Source: Balanoglossus misakiensis
Taxonomy: Eukaryota > Hemichordata
DNA: 64,000 nt
Assembly: GCA_040954595.2 (NCBI GenBank)
Contig: CM082576.2
Coordinates: forward strand, 8,184,001-8,248,000
Direction of reading: 5' to 3'
Shown: in pieces, positions 26,973 through 39,321 of the stretch
Numbering within the stretch: position 1 is the stretch's first letter
Layout of the letters: every line of letters begins with the position of its first letter
Program-made: the position numbers and the translations under genes
Notes under the pieces: generated by a model
The model's database searches: none
Told to the model about the DNA's origin: nothing
Seen by the model: only the letters and a program-made list of their open reading frames with translations

Positions 26973-27984
26973 CTTGACTTGTGATGGGCGGGGTTGTTTG
27001 TTTGTTGCCTTGTACACGCGTTACACCTAGGGTCTATGGTTACACAAGCTCCGTGATCTGAGCATGTACTTTGCTACATCCTGCTCGCCGCTACTCCGGT
27101 TATCTGTACGGGTTTATCAACTTAAAAGTTTTACCATTTTGTGTCACAAATTTGGATATACGTTCATACTCTGTTAGAACATAGCCCTACATTTGTTCAA
27201 AGCCCACCTACCATCAAAACAGCCCCTGGTGCAGGTGGAGCGAAAGGGCCTATGATTATGAAAACGTTCTGCAAATCAGTTTCCGCAATTTCCAGTCTTT
27301 GCTCAATTTGCTGCAGTCAATTTTCAAGTAGATAAACCGAGTTTCACTTGAAAGTAAACTGTTACCAGAAGACTATAATATATTGCACGATTTTTTCTTT
27401 TCTTTTTTAAAAATGAAAGTGAAATTTAAAAGCATTAGGCCCAGGGGGCGCTAAACAGCATGAACGAAATATCAGGCCCACAGCTTTGCCATAAAAAATA
27501 AAATGCACAGAAAGTCATTATACGTTCGAACATTACTTTTAGTTAGTCCTTTAGGCCTAATGGCAAACCCATGTGCGGGCAAACAACTTGTTATTATTGG
27601 TTGCCGTAACAACGTGATGTTAATTAGCATAATTACGAGAATGGGCCAAGGTCCGTACGTACGTACGTACGTAAGCTGAAGACGTGCGTTGTAAAATTTG
27701 CAACTCAAAAAGTAAAGGCCTTGTATTCCAAAACACATTATATGCATCAGTTCAAGAAAGTGTGTATGTCGAAATATTCGTGGTTCTGGCTGTTTTCAAC
27801 CAAGTTGAAACACGCCTGAACTTTTTGCGCGCGTCTGCGACTGAGAGGATAAATCGCGCGCAATTCGAAATCTGGGCGTTCATATTGAGCAACAGTTACT
27901 TCGAATACTTTTCTCGGTTCTACAACCGAAACATCTTCATCACGTAAAAGTGTAAGAAATCATTTATCATTGGTACCCTCAGTC
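26973..27984. promoter_or_regulatory. shared upstream region of two divergent genes
   Basis: The PH-CaaX gene (-) and the unrecognised three-exon gene (+) start 1,012 bp apart, head to head, a common layout for a bidirectional promoter. The interval holds a CTCF-like motif (27439-27453), a perfect (GTAC)n run at about 27655-27672 and the repeated 16-mer at 27026. No TATA box is obvious. Confidence 0.5.
27439..27453 (+). promoter_or_regulatory. CTCF-like motif
   Basis: GCCCAGGGGGCGCTA matches the CCAGGGGGCGC core of the CTCF consensus. It sits between two divergently transcribed genes. Binding is inferred from the motif only. Confidence 0.35.
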
Positions 27985-29731
27985 ATGGCAATGGAGCAAA
28001 CTGTCTCCTTGCCGTCTTCCTCGCCCTTTTCAGGTCGAAATTTCGTTCGCAGCCCCACGTATAGCGACCACTCCAAGCATTTCGGTAACCCTGACGAGTG
28101 GCTGAAATGTCTCGAAGAAGACATTGGTGCTGAGATGACGGTGAAATCGACAGCAACGGATAACAAACAAGAAACGGACAACACACCGACTGATGATCCC
28201 CATCCCAAGGAAGCGATTTTTCAGCTCTCAGTATGTACACAACTATCTACAGTTGAGATCGAGTTCGTCTCTGTTACTTTGATATTAGACCATAAATAGT
28301 CGAGAAAGTGATTAGGCCTAACTCGTGTAGCCTACGTGTACATAGATCCACGTACCAATTCGTACCAATAAAGGTGGGCCGACAGTTTAAAACGGTACAG
28401 GGCTGAGTCCATCACTGATACAAAATTTGTCAATGGCGTAACAGGCCAATCGTACCAGCAGTGCATAACAACACAGGCGACTTTTAAAACAAAACTGTCA
28501 AAATATTTCACTTTGCCCTTAAACTTCTTTTCTGATTGAAAACTTTTTTTCGCAGAATTTTCACAAGACTCACCCGCCAAAGTACCAAGAAATCGGAAAC
28601 GGGTCGACGAGAAACGAACTGCGCACAGCGCCCTCGCCCGTCGTCAACCGTGCCACCCGGTTCAAACGCGACACTGCCATCGCCAATGGCCATTCGTACG
28701 CTGCCAAGCGGAAGAAAGTAGATAAACCCAACAAAACAGACAAGGAACTTCTGAAATTACAGTTCCAGAAGACTGAGAAGAAGCAAAACCATGAGCGTGG
28801 TCCACCAGATGACGACGTGGACTCAAGAACCGCGACAAAATTTGCTCTCCTCGAATCGTTCGAAGTTGCGAAAATTCTCTGCAGTTTGCCAGAACTTATT
28901 GCTGAGAGAGAGGGGCTTCAGCTATCTACCAATAACAACAACAGAAATAACTCGGTACTTACGCAAGAAACAGAGGTAAAATGCAAGAAGTAAAAGGTTT
29001 GCCATATAGCTTTCTGAATCGATTTTGATGACATTTGTGTACTTGGTCGGGACAAATTTCCTGGTTTCTCATTCATAGTTTTGCCAAGCCCGATATTTGG
29101 CTCCCTGACGTCGAAATTTGTTGACTTTATACGCTATTTAGCCATTCGAAACGTTTTACTGCAAATTAATGAATAAACGTAAAGATACTTGCCGTTGAAA
29201 TTGAGCAATACTCAGTATAAATGAATAATATCATGCATGAGATTTTTTTTGGAACTTGGACCGCACACTGTGTATTATTATGGGGGCACCAAGGGGATTA
29301 TGTCAACTTGAATGTGGACAAATTTCACTTCATAAACCTACACTCTCCTCCTGCCCAACTTCATTTTGTTCTTTTTGAAATGACCATGTGCGGTGTCTTC
29401 ACACTCACAGGCTCGAGCTCCAACAAATGTGACCCGATGCTCCCCGAACTCAGCAGCTTTCTCAAACTACCGACGGGGCGAAATTCCCAAACTGGACGAC
29501 ATTGTATTCAACCGCGTGGTGGACATGATACGTTACTACGAGGGAGACTACGACGAGCCGAACGACCCGGAAGATTACCCGGACTGGGTGGACGCCGTCA
29601 GACACTCGCTCCACGGAGTGGACATCGACAATACGACGTGGGTCACCTACAACCAGGAGCGCGGACTAGCACTGCAGCACGGCAGGAGGGGAAAGAGAAA
29701 AATAAAACGGAAGATGATTTTTGACATTTGA
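27985..29731 (+). CDS. uncharacterised, probably nuclear protein, 3 exons
   Basis: Exons 27985-28230, 28556-28975 and 29411-29731, all joined in phase 0 with good donor and acceptor sites, encode 328 residues. I do not recognise the family. Residues 1-82 are Ser/Asp-rich. The middle (83-222) is polar with a basic cluster KRKKVDK (133-139) that looks like a nuclear localisation signal, then a short hydrophobic helix (LLESFEVAKILCSLPELIAE). The last exon contains a compact acidic/aromatic segment (RYYEGDYDEPNDPEDYPDW) and a strongly basic tail (RRGKRKIKRK). The third exon has clear coding character (GC-rich, balanced codons) and is probably the conserved part. The start is the first ATG, with another two codons later. 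It shares an upstream region with the PH-CaaX gene. Confidence 0.75.
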
Positions 29732-30187
29732 ATATCATTCAAGAATGCAATGATACCGTTTCAAGTGCGATCGGTACAGTTGAAAGTACTGTATGTCATT
29801 TCTCTCTCGGGGTTTTCAGTTTCTTGCAAGTGTCACAAAGTCTTATAAAATGTGGGGGGGGGGGGGCATTTTTACCAATAAGTTTGTTTCTCAAACGTGA
29901 TTGGATCGATGGCCAGTATTTATCTTATCGACACAGAATATTATTTGTTGAAAACTGAATACAACTTATGTCTTGACAAGAATTCTTTTGTAAAGAATAT
30001 CAACGTTTGTTACACACGTAAAGGAGTAAATGTCAAACTATGTTTCATATGTGACAAAGAGAAAACACTTACTCTTTGTGTTGATGCATAGTACAATCAT
30101 GAAGGCCGAAAAAGATCCATTTGGACACATCTTTTTATACTGTATTTTTGTATGTGAAATCTCTACATAGTAATCATATGCGCATGT

Positions 30188-30193
30188 AATAAA
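30188..30193 (+). terminator. poly(A) signal AATAAA of the three-exon gene
   Basis: Canonical hexamer, 457 nt after the stop codon at 29731 and only 168 bp before the SLC35F6 start codon. Confidence 0.55.
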
Positions 30194-30360
30194 ACATAAC
30201 AAGTCCTCAATTTGTGATCATGTCAGTTGTTTGAGCACGAAATCGGGGAAAGTGTCGTACAGTAGATGTTCACTTGTTTTTTGACATCGGAGATAAGAAA
30301 TGTCGAACAAGCAACTTTAATAGTTTCACATCCGGTTCTAATGTACAAGCGTACACAACA

Positions 30361-33300
30361 ATGGCCAAGTTGACAACTCGGCAAATTTTGCTGGCGGTAG
30401 GCATGCTAGTGACTGGTAGCATCAACACACTGAGCAAGAAAGCCCAGAATGACTGTGTGTAAGTATATATCTTAATATCCCAAGTAACCGATCACCAGTG
30501 AAGAGGGTTCTGCGAACAAGTTCGGACCGAGTTTCAATGAATGATTGATGGCAACACAAGTCACCTGAAAGTCACGTGGTGTCTGCTGGATGTACGTACA
30601 TGTATCGGCATGTAACCCGGCACAGCCCGACGACTTAAATACTATCAATACACTTTGAATATTAATCACAGAAGAGAAATATCGTACTTTACAGTATAGT
30701 GGAGTGGTCTTCCTATCGCCCACCGCCCTCTATCCAATCCAGATCTTGGGCTTGTGACCTGACTGAGGACACCAATCACTACACTCTTGTACAGCTATAC
30801 TACCTATAGTGCAAGACTTCACTGCCTGGCCAGCAAAATCTGTCAGATTGAAACATTACTGTAATTATACCCCAAAAGAGCTTGCAAGTTTAAAAACTGT
30901 CAAAATACAGTACTAGAGCAATGAAAATGTGACCTCCCATTTTAGACCTTGAATGTGATTACGTGAGCTATGCATTTTTTACTGACCTTCAACTGTGTAC
31001 AGTGAGGAAGGATATTGCCATGGAGTTATTAATACACTGGCCCTATACAGCCATCAGTTTGCCATGATTAAAACACAGCATGCATTAAATGAGACATTCA
31101 ATAATATCGTTAAATTTGCAAAAACAAGATGATCAGTGCACCTGTGCATCATCCTATTTTTGACTCCTTGCAGAGTTAAAGGTATTGCTCTTCCCACCGG
31201 TCCCAATGGAACCATGGAAGCAGTTCCGCATCAGTTTGACCATCCTTGGTTTCAAACTGTCATTATGTTTACTGGTAAGTTACGAACAAATCAGTATAAT
31301 GTAGTTTTACATTCTCAGATGTACACTCCCTCTTTCAGAGTTCTGTTAGTTGTCTGTTGACGGAAGTTCTGTGCCAATGATGTGAATGCAGTTGTTCAAC
31401 ATGTGTCTGTGTGCTCTAACATGTTTGTGTAAAAGTTTCATGAAAGGTTTCCTTTCATTCTGTACACCAGGTGAAACACTTTGTCTGATTGGACTTCTTA
31501 TACATAGAAGAAGAGAGAGGAAAAAATATCAGAAACTGGTAGGATATGTCAGACTTTCTAGAAACATTACTCTATATGCTGACTGTCTTCTAGCTAACTC
31601 TTGGCAATACTGTTATGTTTCAATTTGAAAATCCAGCGTAATTTTAACTTTTTATATGTGTGAGAGTCCAGGTGCATGTATTGATGAAACCTGACAAACG
31701 TCAAACCATCCAGTCTGCTTTGGTTCGTGTGAAAGCTTTCAGTGTCCAGAACATTGTCAAATCACCAGTCATTTTGCAAAAGGGCTAATGGCACTGGCGC
31801 TATTGAATATTCTGTCCAATCAGATACTTGGAAACATCCAGGATAATGAGGACTACTCACAGCCAATCACAGTGGAAGCTCCAAACCAACCGAGGTAAGT
31901 GCTGGTGTCATTGGTTCCCGTACTCTCAATCCAAGTACATGTACAAGCACGCATGGTCTCAACACAGTTTCATCATGTGACTGTTTGGTCTTCTTTCCCT
32001 GTTTTTATCACAGTCTCTATGCTATTGCCATTTATTCATTTGCAGTTTATGAACATTTTGTTTGTCTTTTTTCAATTAGGATATTTCAATTTATATTTCT
32101 TATACCAACCGTGTGTGATCTATTTGGCACTACATTGGCAGGTAAGTTTTTTCTTTGAAAGACTCTAAACAAATGCCCATGAAAATATCATCTTGTAAAA
32201 TACTGCCCAAGTCACTCAAATTAGTGGAGACATTGTATTGATAGCAAATAATAAGGGATAGATTATTCAAATTGATATGCTGTCTTGTGACATGTTTTTT
32301 ATCTGGAACACAATTATTATGACAGTATTGTTGGACCTGTTTTGATGTCATAGTATCATGCTACCATTATCTGATATCGACGTCATTTTTTTAATCCACA
32401 GGTATTGGACTTGTCTATGTTAGTGCATCAGTGTGGCAGATGTTGAGAGGTTCTATCATTATATTTGCAGGAATATTATCAGTAAGTGGACAGTTAACGT
32501 GGCAGGTTTTCAACTGATATCAGAATCAAGACCTATAAGCCTACTTTAATGCTCCGTCCAATTTGAGCTTTTCTATTGAATTCTAAGCATGGCTACCAGG
32601 CTCTTGTGTTGTTCATTCAAAAGAAAATGGGGAACCTTTGAGAATATGATTGCAGCTTCATTTGTAATACATACAACTATCTTCCATCCTGTGTTATTTA
32701 CTTTTCTTTCAGAAAATATTTTTGAAGAGAGTGCTTAGACTAGTTCATTGGAGTGGAATCATCATCACTATGGTAAGTTCAAAAAATATTTCTATTGCAT
32801 GCATATTTAACCTTGGTGGCAAAGCTCAAACTACGGATTGGACATAAAGAATTGTTATTTTTTTCACCCAAATGTCAATGTGTCTCTAATCTACTTGTAT
32901 TCTTTTTACAGTTGGGCTTAGTGCTTGTTGGTTTGTCTGATGTCTTTGAGAATGAAGACAGCAAAGAAGGTTCCAAACAAGTTATAGGTAAGTCAGTGCC
33001 GAAAGAGAACTATCCCTCCTGGAAGAAAAGTACGAGTTGGTTTGGTATGCATGTAACTCATTCATACACTAAATCTGATGTATTTGTTTCATGCAGGTAT
33101 TTCACTCATATTGGCTGGTCAGTTCGTGAGCGCAACTCAGATGATCATTGAAGAAATATTTTTAAAAAAGCGAGGTTACCATCCCTTACAGGTAAGGATA
33201 ATGCAAATAAATAAAATACCAATCCAGTAACTTTCTTTTTACAGAATACATACTCGCTTGCAATTCATGCCCAAAAGTAGTTAGTTTCAAAAGCCAATCT

Positions 33301-34650
33301 CATTCTAAAGATGATAGGTTTGAAGTCTGAAGAGCGAAATGTTCCATCTCAATATGTGAGATTGTGACTGCCCATAGCTAAAAACATTTTTTTTCCCATA
33401 GATGTTGTTTATCTGTACTGTGCTGTGATGTGCTTTATTGTGTGTGTCATTGCAACTGGCCATGTAAATGTGATGTTTGACCTAGGAATTTGGAATATTG
33501 ATGTGTATGATTGCAATAAGTTTATTGATACACGGATATTTGCATTTTGCAGGTTGTTGGCATGGAAGGTATTTTTGGCATGACTCTCATGATGGCGGTA
33601 AGTTGGAACTCCCCATTGTGTGTGTGATTTATTCATCATCATTGTGTTTTGTGTAGTCTGTGCAGCCCTTGTTATTCACATAGATGAAATATTTTATTTC
33701 TATTTATTTTGTAATTTTCAGGTGATTTTACCAGTTCTGTATTACATCCCGGATCATTCGGCATATTCCGGGCGATACGAGGATAGTTTGGACGCACTGA
33801 CGCAGATCTACAATAGTACTAAATTGCTGTTATTTACATTACTCTACCTGTCCTCCATCGCATTCTACAATTACTTTGGTCTGGCCGTCACCAAATCTCT
33901 CACAGGTCGGTATTATTTTATCTGACTGTTGTCTGATGTTCTTTTGGACATGCGATCATCCAGTTCTCTCAGTGTTTTGACATGAAGCCCATCACTCAGT
34001 ATTTAGATCCTGTCAAACTATACCAATATATCTGTCTGGCGTCTGTGTCTTTGAAACTCATGACGCCCCCGTAGTGAAATATTTGTCTCTGCTTATTGTC
34101 ATGTGTTCAGAAACTCTGAGGGTATTTGGCTGTTGACAAACTTAAGCACATCTTTGTAAAAGTCTGATGTGTTGGCTTGTTTTCTTGCAGCTGTGCATCG
34201 AACTCTGATCGACGCGTGCCGGACGATGTTGGTGTGGTTGGTTTCTCTCCTCATCTATTATGCCTTCAGTAAAGACTTTGGCGAGGCTTTCGATAAGACG
34301 TGGGGAATCATTCAAAGTAAGTGATTTTCAGTCTGAATACAGGCATTTGTATAGATTTGAGTTTCTGTTACATTACAAGATACAAAAAAGGAAAACTGTC
34401 TTCTAAACAGATTTACCCCTTTTCATGTCTTCCAGTTGACGGCTTCATGTTCCTTGTGATCGGCACTGCCCTGTACAATGAACTGTTTGATTTGGAATGG
34501 ATACCATGCTGCCGCAAACCTTGCGAAGAAGAACAGAACACAACCAGGGACAGGAGAGATCCCGACAAGGATCTGGATGCTAATACTGATGAAGATGCCG
34601 ATGAAGTAGACAATCTTCTGAACAAGCCCAGAAGAAATAAAGTTGCTTGA
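30361..34650 (+). CDS. SLC35F6: solute carrier family 35 member F6 (lysosomal/mitochondrial DMT transporter), 13 exons
   Basis: Exons 30361-30458, 31174-31274, 31471-31538, 31824-31894, 32080-32141, 32402-32481, 32713-32772, 32912-32987, 33097-33191, 33553-33597, 33722-33905, 34191-34316 and 34436-34650 join in frame to 426 residues. Diagnostic segments are the N-terminal MLVTGSINTLSKK, ASVWQMLRGSIIIFAG, AGQFVSATQMIIEE and LPVLYYIP, plus a last membrane helix in VIGTALYNE. About ten membrane helices are expected, as in the drug/metabolite transporter superfamily. Human SLC35F6 (371 residues) is reported at lysosomes and mitochondria and binds ANT2; its substrate is unclear. The charged C-terminal tail, longer than the human one, contains EVDNLL, fitting the lysosomal sorting signal [DE]xxxL[LI]. 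The start ATG has the context CAACAATGG. Confidence 0.93.
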
Positions 34651-36982
34651 ATTATTTACCCAAGGTGCTTATTTTAGAAATTGAATGTGGATTGTTTTTA
34701 AACAAAATCTGTGAATGTAGGATGTACATGTACTGGTACAGTAACCTAGCGCAGATGACAGGATTACAGTAAACTCTAGCCGTGCCCCAGCAGTGGTGCT
34801 GTGCAAATGAGATTACCTGCAAAATAGTTTCATCTCGTGAAATGTGTACACATTGTCACTCACGTGAGACAGGTTTGCACTGTATTGTGTATATGTTGTT
34901 GGAGTCAGTCAGGGTGGGTCAAAGTTCATGTTAGGACTGGTACTAGGAAAAATAAGGCCATTTGTTCAATACAGTATATATCATCTGTGTAGGGGTAAAC
35001 GTGGACCTTGATTATCCTGGCAACACTGGTATGAGGAGCACCATTCTTTATCGGGGAAAGATATGCATGCTAGTGAACTTCCCGGTTGGAAATGCTGACC
35101 TTGCAGTGACAAATGACCACACAACAAATACAAAACACTGAATGAATTTCATGTGTTTGGTTTAATAAATTAAGGAGAATGCAGTGTGGCAAAATCATAA
35201 ATCTTACAGATTTTTTTAAACACACTCTGAATAAAGAAAAAAACAACACTTTATATTTGCTTATTGTAGTAGCACTGACTCTCATGGTACACTGAATGTA
35301 CGGTAAACTTTGACGATTCATTTGTCTTTTCTTTCTACCGTGTAAAATCCAACTAAAATACATTGGAAGGGCAAAACAAAGACTTGTGCCCTCGTTACAA
35401 GAAAAGAAGACAACCTTTGCATAATACTCACTGCCTTGCAGATAAGTTTGATCAGAGAACTGAGCGGTCAAACCATCTAAAATTGATCGATATTTACTGG
35501 TATGCTGGATGCCACATTCTGCATATTATTCATAACAAGAAAATGTTGGACAATGAAACTGAAGAGTCCAATTTCTGTGCTGTTTTCAGCATGACTCCAT
35601 GCAAGCATAAATAAAGCAAAGAACAAACAATTTAAAATGTCAAACTTTTCACACTGACACTTGGTGTTATTGTGAGTTTTGAGTGATGCTCAATACAGTG
35701 AGTAAATTGAAACTACATTGTAGGAATTCCAAAGGACCATAGCACAAAGCGATGATTATAAACGAACGATCATGCATATTTCTATGAATTCATGTGCATT
35801 TGTTTGTATTGCTTATTGCACTATTTCTTGAGTGCCTAAAACTCTGCACTGTGGAGGTTAGCACACGCATACATGATTCTGGAGACTGCTGGTGTGGGCC
35901 TATTGCTGTTTGGAAATGCAATAAAATGAATCTGCAGGGAGCACGATAAAATATGGCTGCTATATTGCAGAAACTGTACTTGTAGTGTACAAACATCTGA
36001 ACAGGATCTAGGGCAGTTTACCCCCTCTTCCAAACTTTGGTTTGGATGGAGGGGTTTGAGGTTAAACACAACTACTTTTTAATTAACCATCCACTGTCCT
36101 TAACAGAGATGCTATGAAGCAAAATGCCAAGAAATGTGAAAAAAATTACCCTGTCCAAATTTTTCAGCCAAACACAAATAACGAGGGAAATCCCCATGGA
36201 CCTTAATAACCCAATTACTGAGGAATTTCCAGTATCACCCCAAAATTTCTCAATATATATAGACATGTATGTTAAACACTCCGATAAATAATTCACATGC
36301 ATAATTCAATAAATTATTTCATTTTCCCCAAACAAAAACTTTACTCCCTGAAGCTTGCACATATCTCTGCGTTTTCCTAAAATAACAAGTCATTAGAGAT
36401 GACACAGTCCCAGCACGCTTATTGTCAGCTGGGACTACTAAAACACTGTCCCAGGCCCCTGCACTGGTTTCAATGACATTCTGATTAAGGGTTTGAACAT
36501 TCACACTTTGAAAGGAATTGTCTAGTAAATTGTTTTTCTAATTTCAAACAAGTCCCATACTTTCAATGAGCTGGTTCAAAGATTGTTCATAAATAATACC
36601 GGTATTTACATTTTATAACTTGACATATCTCTCTGCATCTTTTTGCAAAGTCTTCAAACACAACCAATCCACTTCAATAAATTAATAATTAATGTGTTTA
36701 GAGACCTGATGTCATATTTGCATACTGCTTGTCAATATTCATTTGACTTTTGCCAGAGTCTGACTTTTGGAGTGAAAATCATTTTGAGCAAGTAGTTTTG
36801 ACATCAGGATCATAGTATATAAATTCACATGATTAACAAGTCATGAGAGGAGTAGCCAAAGCTACATGTAGTCAGATATTCACGTAAGAGTCACACATTG
36901 AATTTGGAAGTGTGCATTGTTTCAAGAAGCAACCAGGGCTTCATCACAGAGACACAGTTGCTGCATGTCTGGTGGACTTCTG
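34651..36982. other. 2.3 kb between convergent genes (3' UTRs)
   Basis: SLC35F6 (+) and the Ikaros-type gene (-) end toward each other here. No coding pattern is visible. AATAAA at 35164-35169 could end SLC35F6. I could not choose a poly(A) site for the zinc finger gene. Confidence 0.5.
35164..35169 (+). terminator. possible poly(A) signal of SLC35F6
   Basis: AATAAA, 514 nt after the SLC35F6 stop codon. It is the first canonical plus-strand hexamer I noticed downstream. Confidence 0.4.
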
Positions 36983-38671
36983 CTAAAACCTGTGCTGTCC
37001 CCGAGAGATGTGCGAGGCAAATTCGTACTTGTCGATGCACTCGTACGCACAAATGTTGCACTGGAAAGGCGACTTGAGACCGTGGCAACCCATGTGAATG
37101 GTGTACATGACGTTATCCGGAAAGATCACGTGGCAGTGGGCGCACCTCCAAACGTCGTCTTGAGTCGCGTTGTCGCGAACCGTCGTCCCCTTCCACTGGC
37201 AGCTGGACGAAATACTGAGAGGTTTGTGCGCCTGGCCCGACTTGGCCATCAGCACCGCTTTTGCATTGTTTGTCACCAGGGTTCGCAGCAAGCTGCTGCA
37301 CGCGTTGCCTTCTCTGCCGGATATCGGTAGCATGCTGTTCCACGTGTCTCGTTTTTCCTGTTCGATCGCCGACACGCTGGGGCTCGTTGCGGGCGACGGG
37401 TTCTGGCTCCGACTCGTTTCTGTTCTGTCTTCGGGGGAGGACAGGCTACTGCGGGCCGAACCATTCCCACTGTCTCTGGGAGACACGGCCAGGTGGTTGA
37501 CGATATGTCCGTTGCTTTCTGAAATGGTGCCGTGCAGTGGTGGGGAGGGCGATTCCCTCGACTGGGGCGACATGCCATCGTAAGACACATGCTGCAGGGA
37601 CATAACACTAGAAATGACCGGCGGCGACGTTATAGACATAGTGTTAGCTTTGCAAACACTCTCTCCATCCCCCTCCATTCCTCTGCCTGAATCGGTCGAC
37701 TGCGGCAGCTCTTGACCAGTCATCCCGACAACATCTGTGATTACGTCTCTGACTGTCGTGTAACCCGCACTCTCTATATCGCCCCCCTGGGGGTGCTGCT
37801 GCTGCTGCTGCTTCTCGGGGCTCTCCAGGCTCGCAGTCGACACGGCATCGCACCTGAGCCTGTGCTTCTCGCACTGCAGGTGCATGTCGTACAGCGAGGA
37901 GCTGGAGGTGGTGAAGCGACAGGGTTCGCAGGTGTACACGGTGCCCCCGTTGGGTTGGCTCAGGCCGCCGCCGCTGGCGTGCCTGCTGCGGATGTGCGAG
38001 GCCAGCGCGCCAGTACTGTAGAAGCCCTCGCCGCAGTGCAGGCAGTTGTGCAGGTTGCGGTGGCTTTTCATGTGGTTGGTCAGACTCTGCTGCGTGGAGA
38101 AGACCACGTTGCATATGGTGCACTTGGACTGCTTGGACTTGCCGGCCAGATGCTTGATGCGTATGTGGGCCTGCAGGTGGTCCTTGCGGTACGTGGAGTG
38201 CGTGCAGAAGGCGCACTTGAAGGGTTTGATGCCGCTGTGCAGGATCGAGTGCCTCTTCAGGGTCTGTTTCTTTGAGAACGACCGGCTGCAAATGTGACAT
38301 TTGAAACTTTTCATGATGTGCTGAGAGTGCGCAAAGTGTCCGATGGCGTGTTCTTCTAAGTGTTTAGAATACATGTGTTCATCGTGGAAAGTTACGTCGC
38401 ATATGTAGCACTTGGGTGGGTCCCTTAGGGAGGTTTCGTTGTTTGCCATTCCACTGGGGCTTTGAGGCTCTTCTTTGATTTCTATGTCTATTTGTCTATT
38501 GTCACTTGTTAGGGCTGCTCCCTCACTTCCAGGCCCTTCTCCATCATGATATATTTCACTCCGGTCTCTTTCCATGTCTTCTCCATCACTGCCAGATCCA
38601 TCCTGCAATCCATGGTCAGTATTGTCTCTTCTCTTGGATGACAGAGGCAGTTCGTCTACCTCACTGGCCAT
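36983..38671 (-). CDS. Ikaros/hunchback-type C2H2 zinc finger transcription factor
   Basis: 562 residues in one coding exon with eight C2H2 fingers: six N-terminal (about 88-108, 125-145, 153-174, 184-204, 210-231, 248-270) and two at the extreme C-terminus (510-530, 538-560). The last pair, with [12 protein letters not shown] and FQCNIC, is the Ikaros/hunchback/TRPS1 dimerisation module, while the N-terminal fingers should bind DNA. The ~240-residue linker is Ser/Pro-rich with a short poly-Q. Residues 65-72 (IKEEPQSP) fit the phosphorylation-dependent SUMO motif, common in repressors. Finger 6 has the His-x5-His spacing also seen in hunchback. Vertebrate Ikaros genes have about four N-terminal fingers and several coding exons, so direct orthology is uncertain. 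A splice-acceptor-like sequence upstream (ends 38713) suggests a separate 5' UTR exon. Confidence 0.88.
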   Translation of the reverse strand: MASEVDELPLSSKRRDNTDHGLQDGSGSDGEDMERDRSEIYHDGEGPGSEGAALTSDNRQIDIEIKEEPQSPSGMANNETSLRDPPKCYICDVTFHDEHMYSKHLEEHAIGHFAHSQHIMKSFKCHICSRSFSKKQTLKRHSILHSGIKPFKCAFCTHSTYRKDHLQAHIRIKHLAGKSKQSKCTICNVVFSTQQSLTNHMKSHRNLHNCLHCGEGFYSTGALASHIRSRHASGGGLSQPNGGTVYTCEPCRFTTSSSSLYDMHLQCEKHRLRCDAVSTASLESPEKQQQQQHPQGGDIESAGYTTVRDVITDVVGMTGQELPQSTDSGRGMEGDGESVCKANTMSITSPPVISSVMSLQHVSYDGMSPQSRESPSPPLHGTISESNGHIVNHLAVSPRDSGNGSARSSLSSPEDRTETSRSQNPSPATSPSVSAIEQEKRDTWNSMLPISGREGNACSSLLRTLVTNNAKAVLMAKSGQAHKPLSISSSCQWKGTTVRDNATQDDVWRCAHCHVIFPDNVMYTIHMGCHGLKSPFQCNICAYECIDKYEFASHISRGQHRF

Positions 38672-38712
38672 TACTCGTCCAAGGGGATTTCACACAAAAT
38701 TGTACACAAAAC

Positions 38713-38727
38713 CTGAAATAAATGAGA
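38713..38727 (-). promoter_or_regulatory. candidate splice acceptor in the 5' UTR of the zinc finger gene
   Basis: On the minus strand TCATTTATTTCAG followed by GTTTTGTG lies about 40 nt before the start codon. It would let an upstream non-coding exon join the single coding exon. Confidence 0.35.
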
Positions 38728-39293
38728 CCAAGTCTGTTAAATTCCCAGTGAAAAATGAATTGAGCTTAATTCACGACACCGTGTTGTTTATCATGACAGT
38801 GGTTGTTGTTTCTTTAATTTTTATTTCTTTGTTTGTTTCCCCGAAAAGAAGTCCTACTTCGCCCGTGGCTTTGTTTGAAGAGGACAAATTACTGAAAAAA
38901 ATTGTCCAGTGTTTTACAGTCGATGTAGGTCCGGTTGTAGTATACTCAGCTTTACTCTGCCCATAAATAAACTTCCGTACTGTCACAAAATGATATGCAG
39001 GGGAAATGTGGGTTATTGGGTTTAATCATGGACGTCCATGGTTTAATAATATCTGGTTATATGTTTTTATTACAGTGATAATATATTGCAGACCGAATCT
39101 TGGAAATGTATCGAACAACACCGCCTACCGCCGGTTGGTGGGTGGCAAGAAAATAATGAAAAAATGCTACACTGATCTACTCAAAAAGTACGAGTTAAAT
39201 GTAGAAATTTGTACTACGGATGGTTCGTGAACTGGAGTGTAATCACCCAAGCCAGCCCCTGCGCACTTGGGGTCTCGGGTGAAAACAAAACGC

Positions 39294-39321
39294 ACTTGCC
39301 TCGCAGGCGAAAGAGGCAAGT
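39294..39321. repeat. perfect 9-bp inverted repeat (hairpin)
   Basis: ACTTGCCTC and GAGGCAAGT flank a 10-nt spacer, so either strand can form a nine-pair stem. It sits about 620 bp upstream of the zinc finger start codon. Confidence 0.7.

Noticed and set aside
29221-29724. 167-codon open frame overlapping the third exon of the unrecognised gene
   Set aside because: It reads the exon in another frame. The phase-0 chain from exons 1 and 2 continues in the frame ending at 29731, which has better coding character.
37712-38275. 187-codon plus-strand open frame
   Set aside because: Antisense of the zinc finger gene. The Leu/Val/Ala-rich translation is a by-product of GC-rich zinc finger codons.
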